Under the pieces are notes generated by a model. That model was not told where the DNA came from. It did no database searches and saw nothing but the letters and a program-made list of their open reading frames with translations. DNA of 64,000 nt from JAFGRR01 sp964499235 (GTDB lineage Bacteria; Planctomycetota; Phycisphaerae; UBA1845; Fen-1342): contig CAZCKC010000001.1 in NCBI GenBank assembly GCA_964499235.1, forward strand, positions 1-64,000. Reading direction: 5' to 3'. Below are positions 18,517-25,998 of this stretch, piece after piece. Position 1 is the stretch's first letter. Each line of letters starts with the position of its first letter. The position numbers were made by a program, and so were the translations under genes.

Positions 18517-20181
18517 TCAGGCGAAGATCAACACCGGGTCGGGGACGCGGAAGTCGCGCCAGCCCGCCGGCCCGGTGGCCAGCAGCTTGCGCAGCAGGAG
18601 CACCGCGCGGTGCTGCATGTTGCGGGCGAAGCTGGCGCTGAGCTCGAACCGGGTCGAGGTCACGAACGAGCGGACGAGCCCCAGCGCGAGCCGGACCTCG
18701 AACAGCTCGTCGCCGTGGCGGGCCGCGAAGGACCGGCCGAACTCCAGGAACCGCAGCGCGACCCGCTCGAGCTGCTGGCGGATCTTCGGCACGAAGACCG
18801 GGCGGCGGAAGTTGGAGACGAGGAACACCGAGACGTCCTGGGCGAAGTCGAAATCGCGCGAGCGGTGGACGTCGACAAAGTGGACGGCGTCATTGGACGC
18901 GTTCACGATGATGTTGTCGATGTTGAAGTCGCCGTGGACGAAGACGCTGAATGGGGCGATGAGCTGCCGGTCGAGGTCGTGGGCCGCGGTGAGCAGCTCC
19001 TCGAAGCCGGGGACGCGGAGCGCGCCGATCTCGACCGCGCTGCTGCGAAGCGCGGGGTGCAGGCGATAGACGTCTTCGATGCGCTGCTGGAGCTGGGTGA
19101 CGAACCGCGGTGCGACGGGCTCGGAGACGCGGGTCTTTTCCCAGACGCCCTCGATCGTCTGGATGACGCGCTCGAGGGCGGCCTCGACTAGGGCGGGCTC
19201 TTCGTTGACGATCAGGTCCTGGAGCGTGGTCCCGTGCAGGTACTGCAGCAGCAGGGCGGCGTCCTGCCCTTCGCGGCGGAACTCGACGATCTCCGGGGCG
19301 ACGCCCGGCGCGACCGTCCGCCAGCGCTCAAGGCTCTCGCGCTCCTGGCCGAGCTTGTCGAGGTTGCCCTCCTTGAACAGCACGCGTCCCGGCGAGGTGG
19401 CGGGGTCGAATTCCTCTTCGGGGCCGAGCGTGCCGATCCGCGTGCCCGAGCGGGTGCCCCAGATGCTGGCGACGTCCATGCGGTCGAGCGAGCGGCCGAA
19501 GCCGGGCGTCGCCAGGACAGCCTGGTCGAGGGCGCGGTACTGGCTGATCTTGAGCTTCTCGCCCATGATCGCGAACATGATCGCCTCGCCGATGTTGAGC
19601 AGCGCGTCGCCCATCCGCTCGAGGTAGTGCAGCGTGAACATCACGGTGACGAGGTCCTCGACCTCGCGGGTGCTGCGGAGGCTGGCGATGATCGTCTGGA
19701 GGTCGGAGCAGTAGTGCTGGTCGATCTCGTCCTCGAGCTGGCAGATCTTCAGCGCCAGCCCGCTGTCGCGCTCGAAGAGCGCCTCGGCGATCAGCCGCAC
19801 GCCGGTCTGCATGCTCTGGAGATAGCTATGGGTGTCGAACCGCTGGAGCAGCCGGTGTTCGGAGAGGTGCATCATCTGCCGCGCGACGTTGACCGTGAAG
19901 TCGCTGATCCGCTCGAGATTGCTGGTGATGACGTGGATCGCCCGCACCCCGTCGACCACGTGGCCGTCGGGAATCGACCGCCGCCCGATGAAGGCGAAGC
20001 ACTCGTTCTCGATCATCGACTTCTGGGTGTCGATGTAGTCTTCGGTGGCGTTGACGGACTTGATGACGTCGGAGTTGGGGTCGGCGAGCAGCTTGGCGCA
20101 ATGATCGAGCTGCTTGCTGACCTGGCTGATCAGCAGCCGGAAGTTGCGTTGCAGCCCCGCATAGGTCTCCGTCTGCGGCAA
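18517..20181 (-). CDS. PhoU domain fused to an aminoglycoside-phosphotransferase-like kinase
   Basis: A 554-residue fusion. Residues 1-215 are PhoU-like helical bundles with both metal-binding signatures kept: NLERISD (89-94 region, E90/D94) and YLERMGD (E188/D192). Residues 265-554 are a small-molecule-kinase fold (APH/choline-kinase type). The catalytic loop is VHGDFNIDNIIV (415-426: D418 base, N423) and the metal Asp is D437 in HFVDVHRSRDFDFAQDV. PhoU normally links phosphate transport to signalling, so the fusion suggests a kinase gated by a phosphate-related or metal signal. It starts with TTG directly after the amphi-Trp stop (TAGTTG), with GGGGGAG 8 bases before. It is not the pstSCAB-linked phoU: no phosphate transporter genes are near. 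Confidence 0.85.
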   Translation of the reverse strand: MPQTETYAGLQRNFRLLISQVSKQLDHCAKLLADPNSDVIKSVNATEDYIDTQKSMIENECFAFIGRRSIPDGHVVDGVRAIHVITSNLERISDFTVNVARQMMHLSEHRLLQRFDTHSYLQSMQTGVRLIAEALFERDSGLALKICQLEDEIDQHYCSDLQTIIASLRSTREVEDLVTVMFTLHYLERMGDALLNIGEAIMFAIMGEKLKISQYRALDQAVLATPGFGRSLDRMDVASIWGTRSGTRIGTLGPEEEFDPATSPGRVLFKEGNLDKLGQERESLERWRTVAPGVAPEIVEFRREGQDAALLLQYLHGTTLQDLIVNEEPALVEAALERVIQTIEGVWEKTRVSEPVAPRFVTQLQQRIEDVYRLHPALRSSAVEIGALRVPGFEELLTAAHDLDRQLIAPFSVFVHGDFNIDNIIVNASNDAVHFVDVHRSRDFDFAQDVSVFLVSNFRRPVFVPKIRQQLERVALRFLEFGRSFAARHGDELFEVRLALGLVRSFVTSTRFELSASFARNMQHRAVLLLRKLLATGPAGWRDFRVPDPVLIFA

Positions 20182-20472
20182 CTACGCGTCTCCCCCGGCC
20201 GAGCCCTCGATCCGCAGCCGGCTGTCGCGGGCGCCAACGGTGGTGTCGGCGTTCCGCCAGCTCAGCTGGATCAGGATCCGCGAGCGCAGGTCGCCGGTGC
20301 CCGCCGCGATGCCCAGCCGGATCAGCCCGTGCGGCTTGAGGTTGATGGCCCGGTCCTCCTTGGCCAGCGTCAGGTCGCCCTTCCGCAGCCCGTCGGCCAG
20401 CGCTTCGAGGTACTGGACGATCGTCTCGGTGTCCTGGAGCGACTGGTACTTGAAGTCGTAGCGGCGTCCCAT
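20182..20472 (-). CDS. Amphi-Trp domain protein
   Basis: A 96-residue protein. A helical start (DTETIVQYLEALADGLRKGD) is followed by a beta hairpin region ending RILIQLSWRN. This is the pattern of amphi-Trp domain proteins (an ELSW-like terminal strand after an LEALAdgL helix). Such small proteins are regular members of the GAK neighbourhood and may be the substrate or adaptor for its kinase and ligase; that role is inference. The ATG at 20472 is preferred; the open frame upstream to 20589 is a shadow of the preceding gene. The gap after the PHP-like gene is 17 bases and the next gene starts immediately after the stop. Confidence 0.8.
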   Translation of the reverse strand: MGRRYDFKYQSLQDTETIVQYLEALADGLRKGDLTLAKEDRAINLKPHGLIRLGIAAGTGDLRSRILIQLSWRNADTTVGARDSRLRIEGSAGGDA

Positions 20473-20489
20473 GGCGTCCTGCTTTCCGG

Positions 20490-21659
20490 TCAGCCCCGCG
20501 AGCCGAGGCGGGCCTTGTACTCTTCGATCAGCGAATGGCGGTCGGCCCGCGCCACGATCAGGCTCTTGCGGATGTTCAAGTCGTCCCACGCGGGCTGCAC
20601 GCCGAGCTCGCGGCCGGCCTTGCTGGCGTCCTGGTGCGCCGGGTCGATGACCTTCTCGCCGAAGTGGGTGTCGTCGCCCATCGTGATCAGCGTGCTGCGC
20701 TGTCCGGGGCGGCGCTGGCGGTTCTGCCGGACGACGCAGTCGACCAGGAACTCAGTGTATTCCTGCGACTGCGGGTTCCAGACCTCGATTCCGTCGACGT
20801 CGTAGTCAGCCAGCAGGATCGGCCAGAACTGCTCCGGGTGCGGGATGATGATCCCGCCGCCGCACGCCCGGACCTCCTCGATCACTTCGGAGGTGCGATA
20901 GAAGTAGGTCAGCGTGAAGTTTCGCTTGACGATCTTCTTGACCGCTTGGAGGAAGAACAGCGCGTGCTGGATCAGGCCGGCGTCGTACTGCGACCGCAAC
21001 GCGTTGAAGTAGTTCCGCAGCAGCTTGTTCTTGAGCATGTCCGGATCCATGTCCGGCTCATGCTCCTCGATCAGCCGCTTGATTTTCGCCACGTGCACCC
21101 GCACGAACTGGACCAGGTCCTCGGAGGCGCCGGTCTTGGCGGCCGCCTGGGTCACCCGCCCGGCATAGCTCCCCTCGAGGATCGAGTCGATGAACTCGTT
21201 AAGCTGGCTGGAGCGGTATTTGTGCGTGTGCTCCAGCATCGCCTTGAGGACCGTGGCGTCGCGGACCCGCTCGGCCGCAAAGTGCGTCAGCAACTGGACC
21301 TTGCGGTTGAAGCCGGCCGAGTAGCAGTCGATCTCCACGCCGGCAAAGGGGCCCCACTCCATCAAGACGTTGTGCTGGGTCGGAATAATCAGCTCCGCCT
21401 CAGCGTTGGGGAACATCCGCCGGATCCGCTGCCGGATGTACTCAATCGGGATGAATTCCGGGTGCCAGTGGACCGCCAGGACCGCCCGCTGCTTGGGGTA
21501 GACCGCGGGGGGGTTCACGATCCGCTCGATCTGCTCGGCGCTCAGCTCGGTGGAGATGATCTGCGCGAACGTGGCCCGGTCCCACTCGGTGACTTCCGGC
21601 GTGAGTTTTCGGACGTCCGGCAGCTTGTCGCGCGCCCGATTCAGTTCCAGTGCGTCCAC
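20490..21659 (-). CDS. PHP-like metal-dependent hydrolase, first gene of the GAK-like operon
   Basis: A 389-residue protein whose scattered His/Asp/Glu motifs follow the order of PHP-fold phosphoesterases: H64-W-H66 in LAVHWHPEFIP, E110 in FAGVEIDCYS, H274 in GGGIIIPHPEQF, E292 in DGIEVWNPQS, and D330-x-H332 in TMGDDTHFGE. The middle (about 150-245) is an inserted helical region. If correct it would hydrolyse a phosphoester or act in a related metal-dependent reaction. I chose GTG 21659, which has GGGAG 6 bases before it; a TTG at 21695 is also possible. The spacing to the amphi-Trp gene (17 bases) puts it in the same operon. It takes the place a CofD-like gene has in other GAK loci. Confidence 0.68.
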   Translation of the reverse strand: MDALELNRARDKLPDVRKLTPEVTEWDRATFAQIISTELSAEQIERIVNPPAVYPKQRAVLAVHWHPEFIPIEYIRQRIRRMFPNAEAELIIPTQHNVLMEWGPFAGVEIDCYSAGFNRKVQLLTHFAAERVRDATVLKAMLEHTHKYRSSQLNEFIDSILEGSYAGRVTQAAAKTGASEDLVQFVRVHVAKIKRLIEEHEPDMDPDMLKNKLLRNYFNALRSQYDAGLIQHALFFLQAVKKIVKRNFTLTYFYRTSEVIEEVRACGGGIIIPHPEQFWPILLADYDVDGIEVWNPQSQEYTEFLVDCVVRQNRQRRPGQRSTLITMGDDTHFGEKVIDPAHQDASKAGRELGVQPAWDDLNIRKSLIVARADRHSLIEEYKARLGSRG

Positions 21660-21715
21660 ACCCGCTCCCTGAGCGTCGCAATCTTTTCTCAGCAAACGAT
21701 TTACCGTCGCCCGTT

Positions 21716-21744
21716 AGTGTAACCCCCGCCCCCGCTCGAGCCAA
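21716..21744 (-). promoter_or_regulatory. Candidate promoter of the GAK-like operon
   Basis: On the minus strand -35 TTGGCT (21739-21744) and -10 TACACT (21716-21721) have a 17-base spacer, about 55 bases before the GTG of the PHP-like gene. Match is moderate (4 of 6 at each site). Confidence 0.4.
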
Positions 21745-21926
21745 CGCCCGTTCCAATCCCGACGCGCGTGACGCCCACGCAACGCCGCACCCGACCGCCT
21801 GCGGGCGTCGAAACGCAGCTACGCGCCCCAGAACCCGATACGACGGAAGGCGGGCGCGTTGCGCGCCCGCTTCTCGGACCTTGTCCGCGGGTATCACGTA
21901 AGGCATCATTCAGCAGGCAGTTGCGC

Positions 21927-22310
21927 ATGACTCCCGAACAGCCCGCCGAGAACGATCAGCGCCGCGAGCTCTACCGCACCTCGCTCGCCGGAACGTTCAT
22001 CGACATCAAGGTCGAGGACCGTCCGGGCTGCGTGCTGGTCGACGTTAACGCCAATGGGCTCGCGTTCACGACTGAAGCCCGCTTCCCGGTGGGACTCATC
22101 GCCAAGTTCGTGGTCGAACACGAAGGGCAGGTGGGCGTCGGCTTCGGCGAACTGATCTATCGCCAGCCGATCGAGCGGCGGCGCTTCCGCTACGGCGTTC
22201 AACTCGAGCCCGGCCAGAGCGCTTTCCGCGCTTTGTTGCACGAGCTCAGCATCCGCGAGCAACGCAGGCAGCTGCGGCGGGCGGCCGAACTCCGCTATCA
22301 CGAGTCCTAA
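21927..22310 (+). CDS. PilZ-like domain protein
   Basis: A 127-residue cytoplasmic protein with a PilZ-type beta-barrel pattern: RRELYR near the start (like RxxxR), then DVNANGLAF in place of the usual D/NxSxxG, and a closing FRYGVQLE strand. PilZ domains bind cyclic di-GMP; the Ser of the second motif is Asn/Ala here, so binding may be weak or lost. The ATG at 21927 begins the domain; the open frame from 21768 upstream is not protein-like. It is divergent from the GAK-like operon, sharing a 267-base spacer. Confidence 0.7.
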   Translation: MTPEQPAENDQRRELYRTSLAGTFIDIKVEDRPGCVLVDVNANGLAFTTEARFPVGLIAKFVVEHEGQVGVGFGELIYRQPIERRRFRYGVQLEPGQSAFRALLHELSIREQRRQLRRAAELRYHES

Positions 22311-22720
22311 ACTCGGACCTGTACCCAAACAAATTGACAGGCAGCCCCCGACTTCCGGAAGCGTGCCACGGGAAAACCCCAATCCCGTAACCGCTTGTGA
22401 CTCACGGTTCGTTGTGCTACCAATACTGAAGTGCAGCGAAGGGCAACGGACGCGAGATCGCTTGGACGGCTTTACACACGGCAAGCTCGCGACGATCGCT
22501 GAACGACGCACTGGGTTAATTTCCTGATTAATCGCTGGCGGCCAACGTTTCGACCGCCCATAGCGACGGGCTCTCCGGAGGGGAGTGTTCGCCGCAGCAG
22601 GAGCCGACGCTGCCGGAACCCTGGAGGGGAGCGGCAGCCGCCAAAGCGGCTTTGAGATTCGTCGAGGGGGAAAGAAGCAACGTTTGCCCCGCCGCGTCCG
22701 CGCGGCGGGGCATTCGTGTT
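22311..22720. other. 410-base gap without a recognised gene
   Basis: No open frame here looks coding. It holds an AT-rich inverted repeat (TTAAT at 22516-22520 with ATTAA at 22527-22531), several GC-rich hairpins between 22550 and 22660, and a strong terminator-like hairpin near the end. It separates the convergent PilZ-like gene and a small membrane protein. A non-coding RNA is possible; tmRNA, RNase P RNA and SRP RNA signatures were looked for by eye and not found. Confidence 0.5.
22686..22712 (+). terminator. GC-rich hairpin terminator between convergent genes
   Basis: An 11-bp perfect stem (GCCCCGCCGCG / CGCGGCGGGGC, about 22686-22711) with a 4-base loop is followed by ATTCGTGTTCT. The T-rich tail is imperfect, so confidence is moderate. 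It could serve either convergent transcript. Confidence 0.5.
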
Positions 22721-23155
22721 CTAGGTCGTGGTGCGTGTTTCGTCGCTGCGCGACGCGTGGCGCCGGGCGGCCACGAGGATGGCGGCGAACGGCACCCACC
22801 ACACCAAGTCATTGGTCACGATCGTCCACCCGAACGACAGCGGAAAGACGCCGCGCCACAACGCGTCCACGAAGCCGATCGGCCCCAGCAACTTACCGAG
22901 CAGCCCGACCAAAACAATCGGCCAGTGTCGCAGCGGGTCGCGAGCTGCCAGCGCGTAACCGACGCCGTAGACGCCGACGATCATCCCGACGCACTGCCAG
23001 ATTTCAGGATAGCGCGGCGCCGGCAGGTTGGCCCACGCAAAGAACGCGTTGGGTTGAGCCACGACGGCCGCCCCCCAGGCCAGGTTGTACCCCGCCGCCA
23101 AATAGAGCGTCACCGCCATCCACCGCGGTGGATGGGTCGCCACAGAATTCGTCAT
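22721..23155 (-). CDS. Small four-helix membrane protein
   Basis: A 144-residue protein with four hydrophobic helices (about residues 14-36, 51-71, 79-95 and 113-132), Trp-rich, with a basic, hydrophilic C-terminal tail (VAARRHASRSDETRTTT). No enzyme motif. Similar small four-helix proteins of unknown function are common in environmental bacteria. The ribosome site is weak. It lies downstream of the DUF362 gene on the same strand with an 81-base gap, so the two may be co-transcribed. Confidence 0.65.
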   Translation of the reverse strand: MTNSVATHPPRWMAVTLYLAAGYNLAWGAAVVAQPNAFFAWANLPAPRYPEIWQCVGMIVGVYGVGYALAARDPLRHWPIVLVGLLGKLLGPIGFVDALWRGVFPLSFGWTIVTNDLVWWVPFAAILVAARRHASRSDETRTTT

Positions 23156-23236
23156 GAAACTGATAACCGCCGCTGCATGCCCCGCGTAATCTTAGGCACG
23201 GTTGCGCGAAGCGGCAGCGCGGGGGCTCTTCGCGCG

Positions 23237-24523
23237 TCAGGAGGCCTTGCGGGTCTTCGCGTGCCGGCGGCGCGTCGCGAACTCCGGCGCTTCGGCCACG
23301 CAGGTGCGCAAGATTGCCAGCGACTTGGCGAAGGCCTTCCAGCCGACGCGCTTCAGCTCGGCCGGCTCGCTGCCCACCTCCGGAAAACCGGTGCCGGCGG
23401 GATCCGCCTGGACGTTCTCCCAGTTGCGGAAGAGCCGGCCCCACTCGCTGTCGAGCACGTCCGCCATCAGCTTCTTGGCCCGCGTCGGGTACCAGAATGA
23501 GTCGTGGTAGATCACGCTGGCGACGTAGGCCCACGGTGCCAGCACGGTCTTCAACGACCACTCGATTGGGGTCTTCAGCGGACCCCAGTAGATCTTGTGC
23601 TGCATCTTGCTGGCGAAGGTCATCTTCTGGAACGGGCCGACGAAGTGCCAGTTTTCCTTCGCTGCCTCGACGTCGCCGACGATCTCAATCTCTTCCGGCT
23701 TGCCCACGCCGAGGCCGAGCTCATGGGCGAGGCGGATGAACTTGATGCTCATCGGATCCATACCCATCAGCTTGGCGGCGACCGCGTCGATCGCGACCTG
23801 GTCGCGGCTGGCGAGCAGGACGTTCTTGACGTGGGGGATCATGCAGCGCGGGCCCGGGCCGTCGCCGGCGAACGTGCCGTCCATGACCGCGAAGACGCCG
23901 CGATGGATCTTCTTCTGGATCATTAGCAGGTCGCAGAGCGTCTCGTGGATGACCGGGTGGGTCCAGTGCCGCCGCTCGTTGAGCAGCCCGCCGAACGCGT
24001 TTTTCATTGCCCCGGTCGTGGTGGTGAAGATGTGCGTCTTCACCGTCGGCAGGTGGATGATGTTCTCGCCGATGAACCGCTTCGGGATGTGGAAACCCTG
24101 CGGGTAGACCTCGTTGAGGCAGAGGAACTTCTCGGCCAGGTCGCCCACCGCGTCGCGGATGTGGATCCAGTCCTCGCCCTCGTAGAGGTGGACGTTCCGC
24201 AGCCCGTGCTGCTCAGTGACGTTGATCTGCTTGTTCTCGCGCTCCCCGAAGTGGGCGTCGATCACGACCGTCCGGTTGTGGCAGCCGTGGATCAGGCTCG
24301 GGTCGTAGCCGTCCTGCTTCATCGCCCGGATCACGCCGTCGAGCTGCCACGGCGTGGTCGAGCTCCCGGGGTAGAAGAAATGCCACGAGATGTTGATCTT
24401 CAGCGCCGTATCCGCCTCTTTCGCGACCTCCTGCTGGTAATCCGCGAGGTTCATCAGCTCGTGGTAGTCGCGCAGCACGGTGGCCGGCGACGTGCGGAGG
24501 ATCGCGACTTTCGACTTCGTCAT
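23237..24523 (-). CDS. DUF362-type protein
   Basis: A 428-residue protein with the DUF362 pattern: KVAILRTSPATVLRDYHELM at the start, IHLPTVKTHIFTTTTGAMKN (the K-T-H plus GxMKN signature) in the middle, then MDGTFAGDGPGPR and AIDAVAAKLMGMDP. Family members are often linked with ferredoxin domains and unknown redox or radical chemistry; here no CxxCxxC clusters are present, so no Fe-S domain. The last 60 residues are basic. The start at 24523 has AAAGGAG 10 bases upstream; the ATG at 24589 is less likely. Function unknown. Confidence 0.82.
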   Translation of the reverse strand: MTKSKVAILRTSPATVLRDYHELMNLADYQQEVAKEADTALKINISWHFFYPGSSTTPWQLDGVIRAMKQDGYDPSLIHGCHNRTVVIDAHFGERENKQINVTEQHGLRNVHLYEGEDWIHIRDAVGDLAEKFLCLNEVYPQGFHIPKRFIGENIIHLPTVKTHIFTTTTGAMKNAFGGLLNERRHWTHPVIHETLCDLLMIQKKIHRGVFAVMDGTFAGDGPGPRCMIPHVKNVLLASRDQVAIDAVAAKLMGMDPMSIKFIRLAHELGLGVGKPEEIEIVGDVEAAKENWHFVGPFQKMTFASKMQHKIYWGPLKTPIEWSLKTVLAPWAYVASVIYHDSFWYPTRAKKLMADVLDSEWGRLFRNWENVQADPAGTGFPEVGSEPAELKRVGWKAFAKSLAILRTCVAEAPEFATRRRHAKTRKAS

Positions 24524-24639
24524 GCTCGCACTGCTCCTTTGAAAGCCGTCACGCTTGACCATACTATCTCGCGCGAGAGGCAACCTCAAACCCGACCGCG
24601 AGGCACCTCGACCCGGGCCCGGACAGGAGCACCGCTACC

Positions 24640-25080
24640 GTGGTCGACCTCAAGCCGTTCCAGACCAAGACCCCCCAGCAAGCCCCCCGCTGCCCCAACT
24701 GCCGCTACCTGCTCTTCCGCATTACGGAGCCCGTCTGCCCCGAGTGCGGCTTCGAGTTCGAAACCGCGGCCGAGGTCCGCCGGGCCCGCTGGTATTCCGA
24801 CGACAACCTGCCCAACCGCCGGGCCTACGAGCGGGCGCGAACCTGGGGCATCGCCGGGGCGGCACTCACCCTGATCGGCGCCCTGCTGACGCTGATCGGA
24901 AGTTGGCAAGGCAGCGCGGTCTCGCTCATCGGCGCGACCAAGCTCACGATCCTCGGCACGATCACCACCCTCGGCATCGCCGTGCCGCTGTGGTATCGCG
25001 CTCCCGTCCACCGTCGACTGTTCCTGCTCGGCGCCCTGTGGTTCGCCGTGGGGATGCTGACCGCGTTCTTCGGCTACTGA
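24640..25080 (+). CDS. Zinc-ribbon membrane protein
   Basis: A 146-residue protein. An N-terminal zinc ribbon (CPNCRYLLF at about 18 and CPECGFEFE at about 33; C-x2-C / C-x2-C) is followed by three hydrophobic helices (about 68-88, 97-116 and 126-146). This CPxCxYxL layout is frequent in planctomycete membrane proteins. It starts at GTG 24640 with ACAGGAGC upstream. It is probably an inner-membrane protein with a cytoplasmic ribbon; function unknown. It is divergent from the DUF362 gene. Confidence 0.7.
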   Translation: MVDLKPFQTKTPQQAPRCPNCRYLLFRITEPVCPECGFEFETAAEVRRARWYSDDNLPNRRAYERARTWGIAGAALTLIGALLTLIGSWQGSAVSLIGATKLTILGTITTLGIAVPLWYRAPVHRRLFLLGALWFAVGMLTAFFGY

Positions 25081-25164
25081 AACAGCGACGCCCGCCCCGC
25101 CCTCGGCGAGCGCGAGCGCCGCGCTGTCCACCACCAGTCCGCCCGGCGACGAGCCGGCCCCCGG

Positions 25165-25893
25165 TCAGTCAAGCAGCATCCGCGTGACGTTCCGTACGAC
25201 CTTCACCGGCCGCTCAACGTAGCGGTCATGATTCCGCCCGCCGCCAACCAACCGGTAATCCCGGTCCAGTGGCCGCTCGCGGTAGGGCTGCACGATCGGA
25301 CGGTGCTCAACCCGCTCGTGGTAAGGCAGTATCCGGCGGTGGTCGCGGTCATCGTCGCGGTCGCGAAAGACCAGCGGCCGGCGACGCGGCGCGTGCTGCT
25401 CCCGCTCGATGTCGCGGACCGAAGCCCGGGCGTCGACCCGTCCACGACGGTCCGCATCACCGCTCGCGGCGGCGGTTGCTCGCGTGCTGCGGCGGTCGGC
25501 CGACGCGCCGCCCTCGACCTTCGCCGAGTGGTGCCGGGGCCCGCGGCTGAGCGTCGAGCCGAAGCTCACCGAGTGGTCGCCGTCGCGATTAAGGCTCACG
25601 TTCAGGTTCGAGGCCAGCGACGCGCGCTGGCCGCCGAGCGCCTGGCTCAGCGAGAAGCTCACCCCGTCTTCGTCCAGCCCCAACGCCAGTCCGCGGGCCA
25701 GGTTGATCTTGCCCGTCTTCGCGTTCGTGCGGGCGATCCCGACGCGCCCGTGATAGTCGGCCGTGGCGGCCGCGTGGTCCGCCCCGCCGCGGCTGCTGCC
25801 AACCTCGGCAGAGGTCCGGGCGTCCGAGGCGTTCACCGAGCTGGCGAGACCGACGAGGATCCCAACAGCGGCCATGAAGAAAATGCGTTTCAT
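25165..25893 (-). CDS. Secreted low-complexity protein (Arg/Asp/Ser-rich)
   Basis: A 242-residue exported protein. The signal peptide is 1-23 (MKRIFFMAAVGILVGLASSVNA). A beta-rich middle (GKINLARGLALGLDEDGVSF, ASLASNLNVSLNRDGDHSVS) is followed by a long Arg/Asp/His-rich tail after about residue 130. AAGGAGG upstream of the ATG at 25893 is a very strong site, so it should be highly translated. It is followed upstream on the same strand by a second low-complexity secreted gene. No family recognised. A surface or matrix protein is possible; this is inference from composition and export. Confidence 0.6.
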   Translation of the reverse strand: MKRIFFMAAVGILVGLASSVNASDARTSAEVGSSRGGADHAAATADYHGRVGIARTNAKTGKINLARGLALGLDEDGVSFSLSQALGGQRASLASNLNVSLNRDGDHSVSFGSTLSRGPRHHSAKVEGGASADRRSTRATAAASGDADRRGRVDARASVRDIEREQHAPRRRPLVFRDRDDDRDHRRILPYHERVEHRPIVQPYRERPLDRDYRLVGGGRNHDRYVERPVKVVRNVTRMLLD

Positions 25894-25998
25894 GATCAAA
25901 ACCTCCTTGAGCGTCGAACGCTCGATCATTGCCTGCTTCCGCCGGCCGGCGGCGGGGACCCGCTCGGATCCCACGCCGCCGCCAACGGGAGGGTTTTC

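Noticed and set aside
22311..22720. tmRNA, RNase P RNA or SRP RNA gene
   Set aside because: None of the conserved sequence blocks of these RNAs could be found on either strand.
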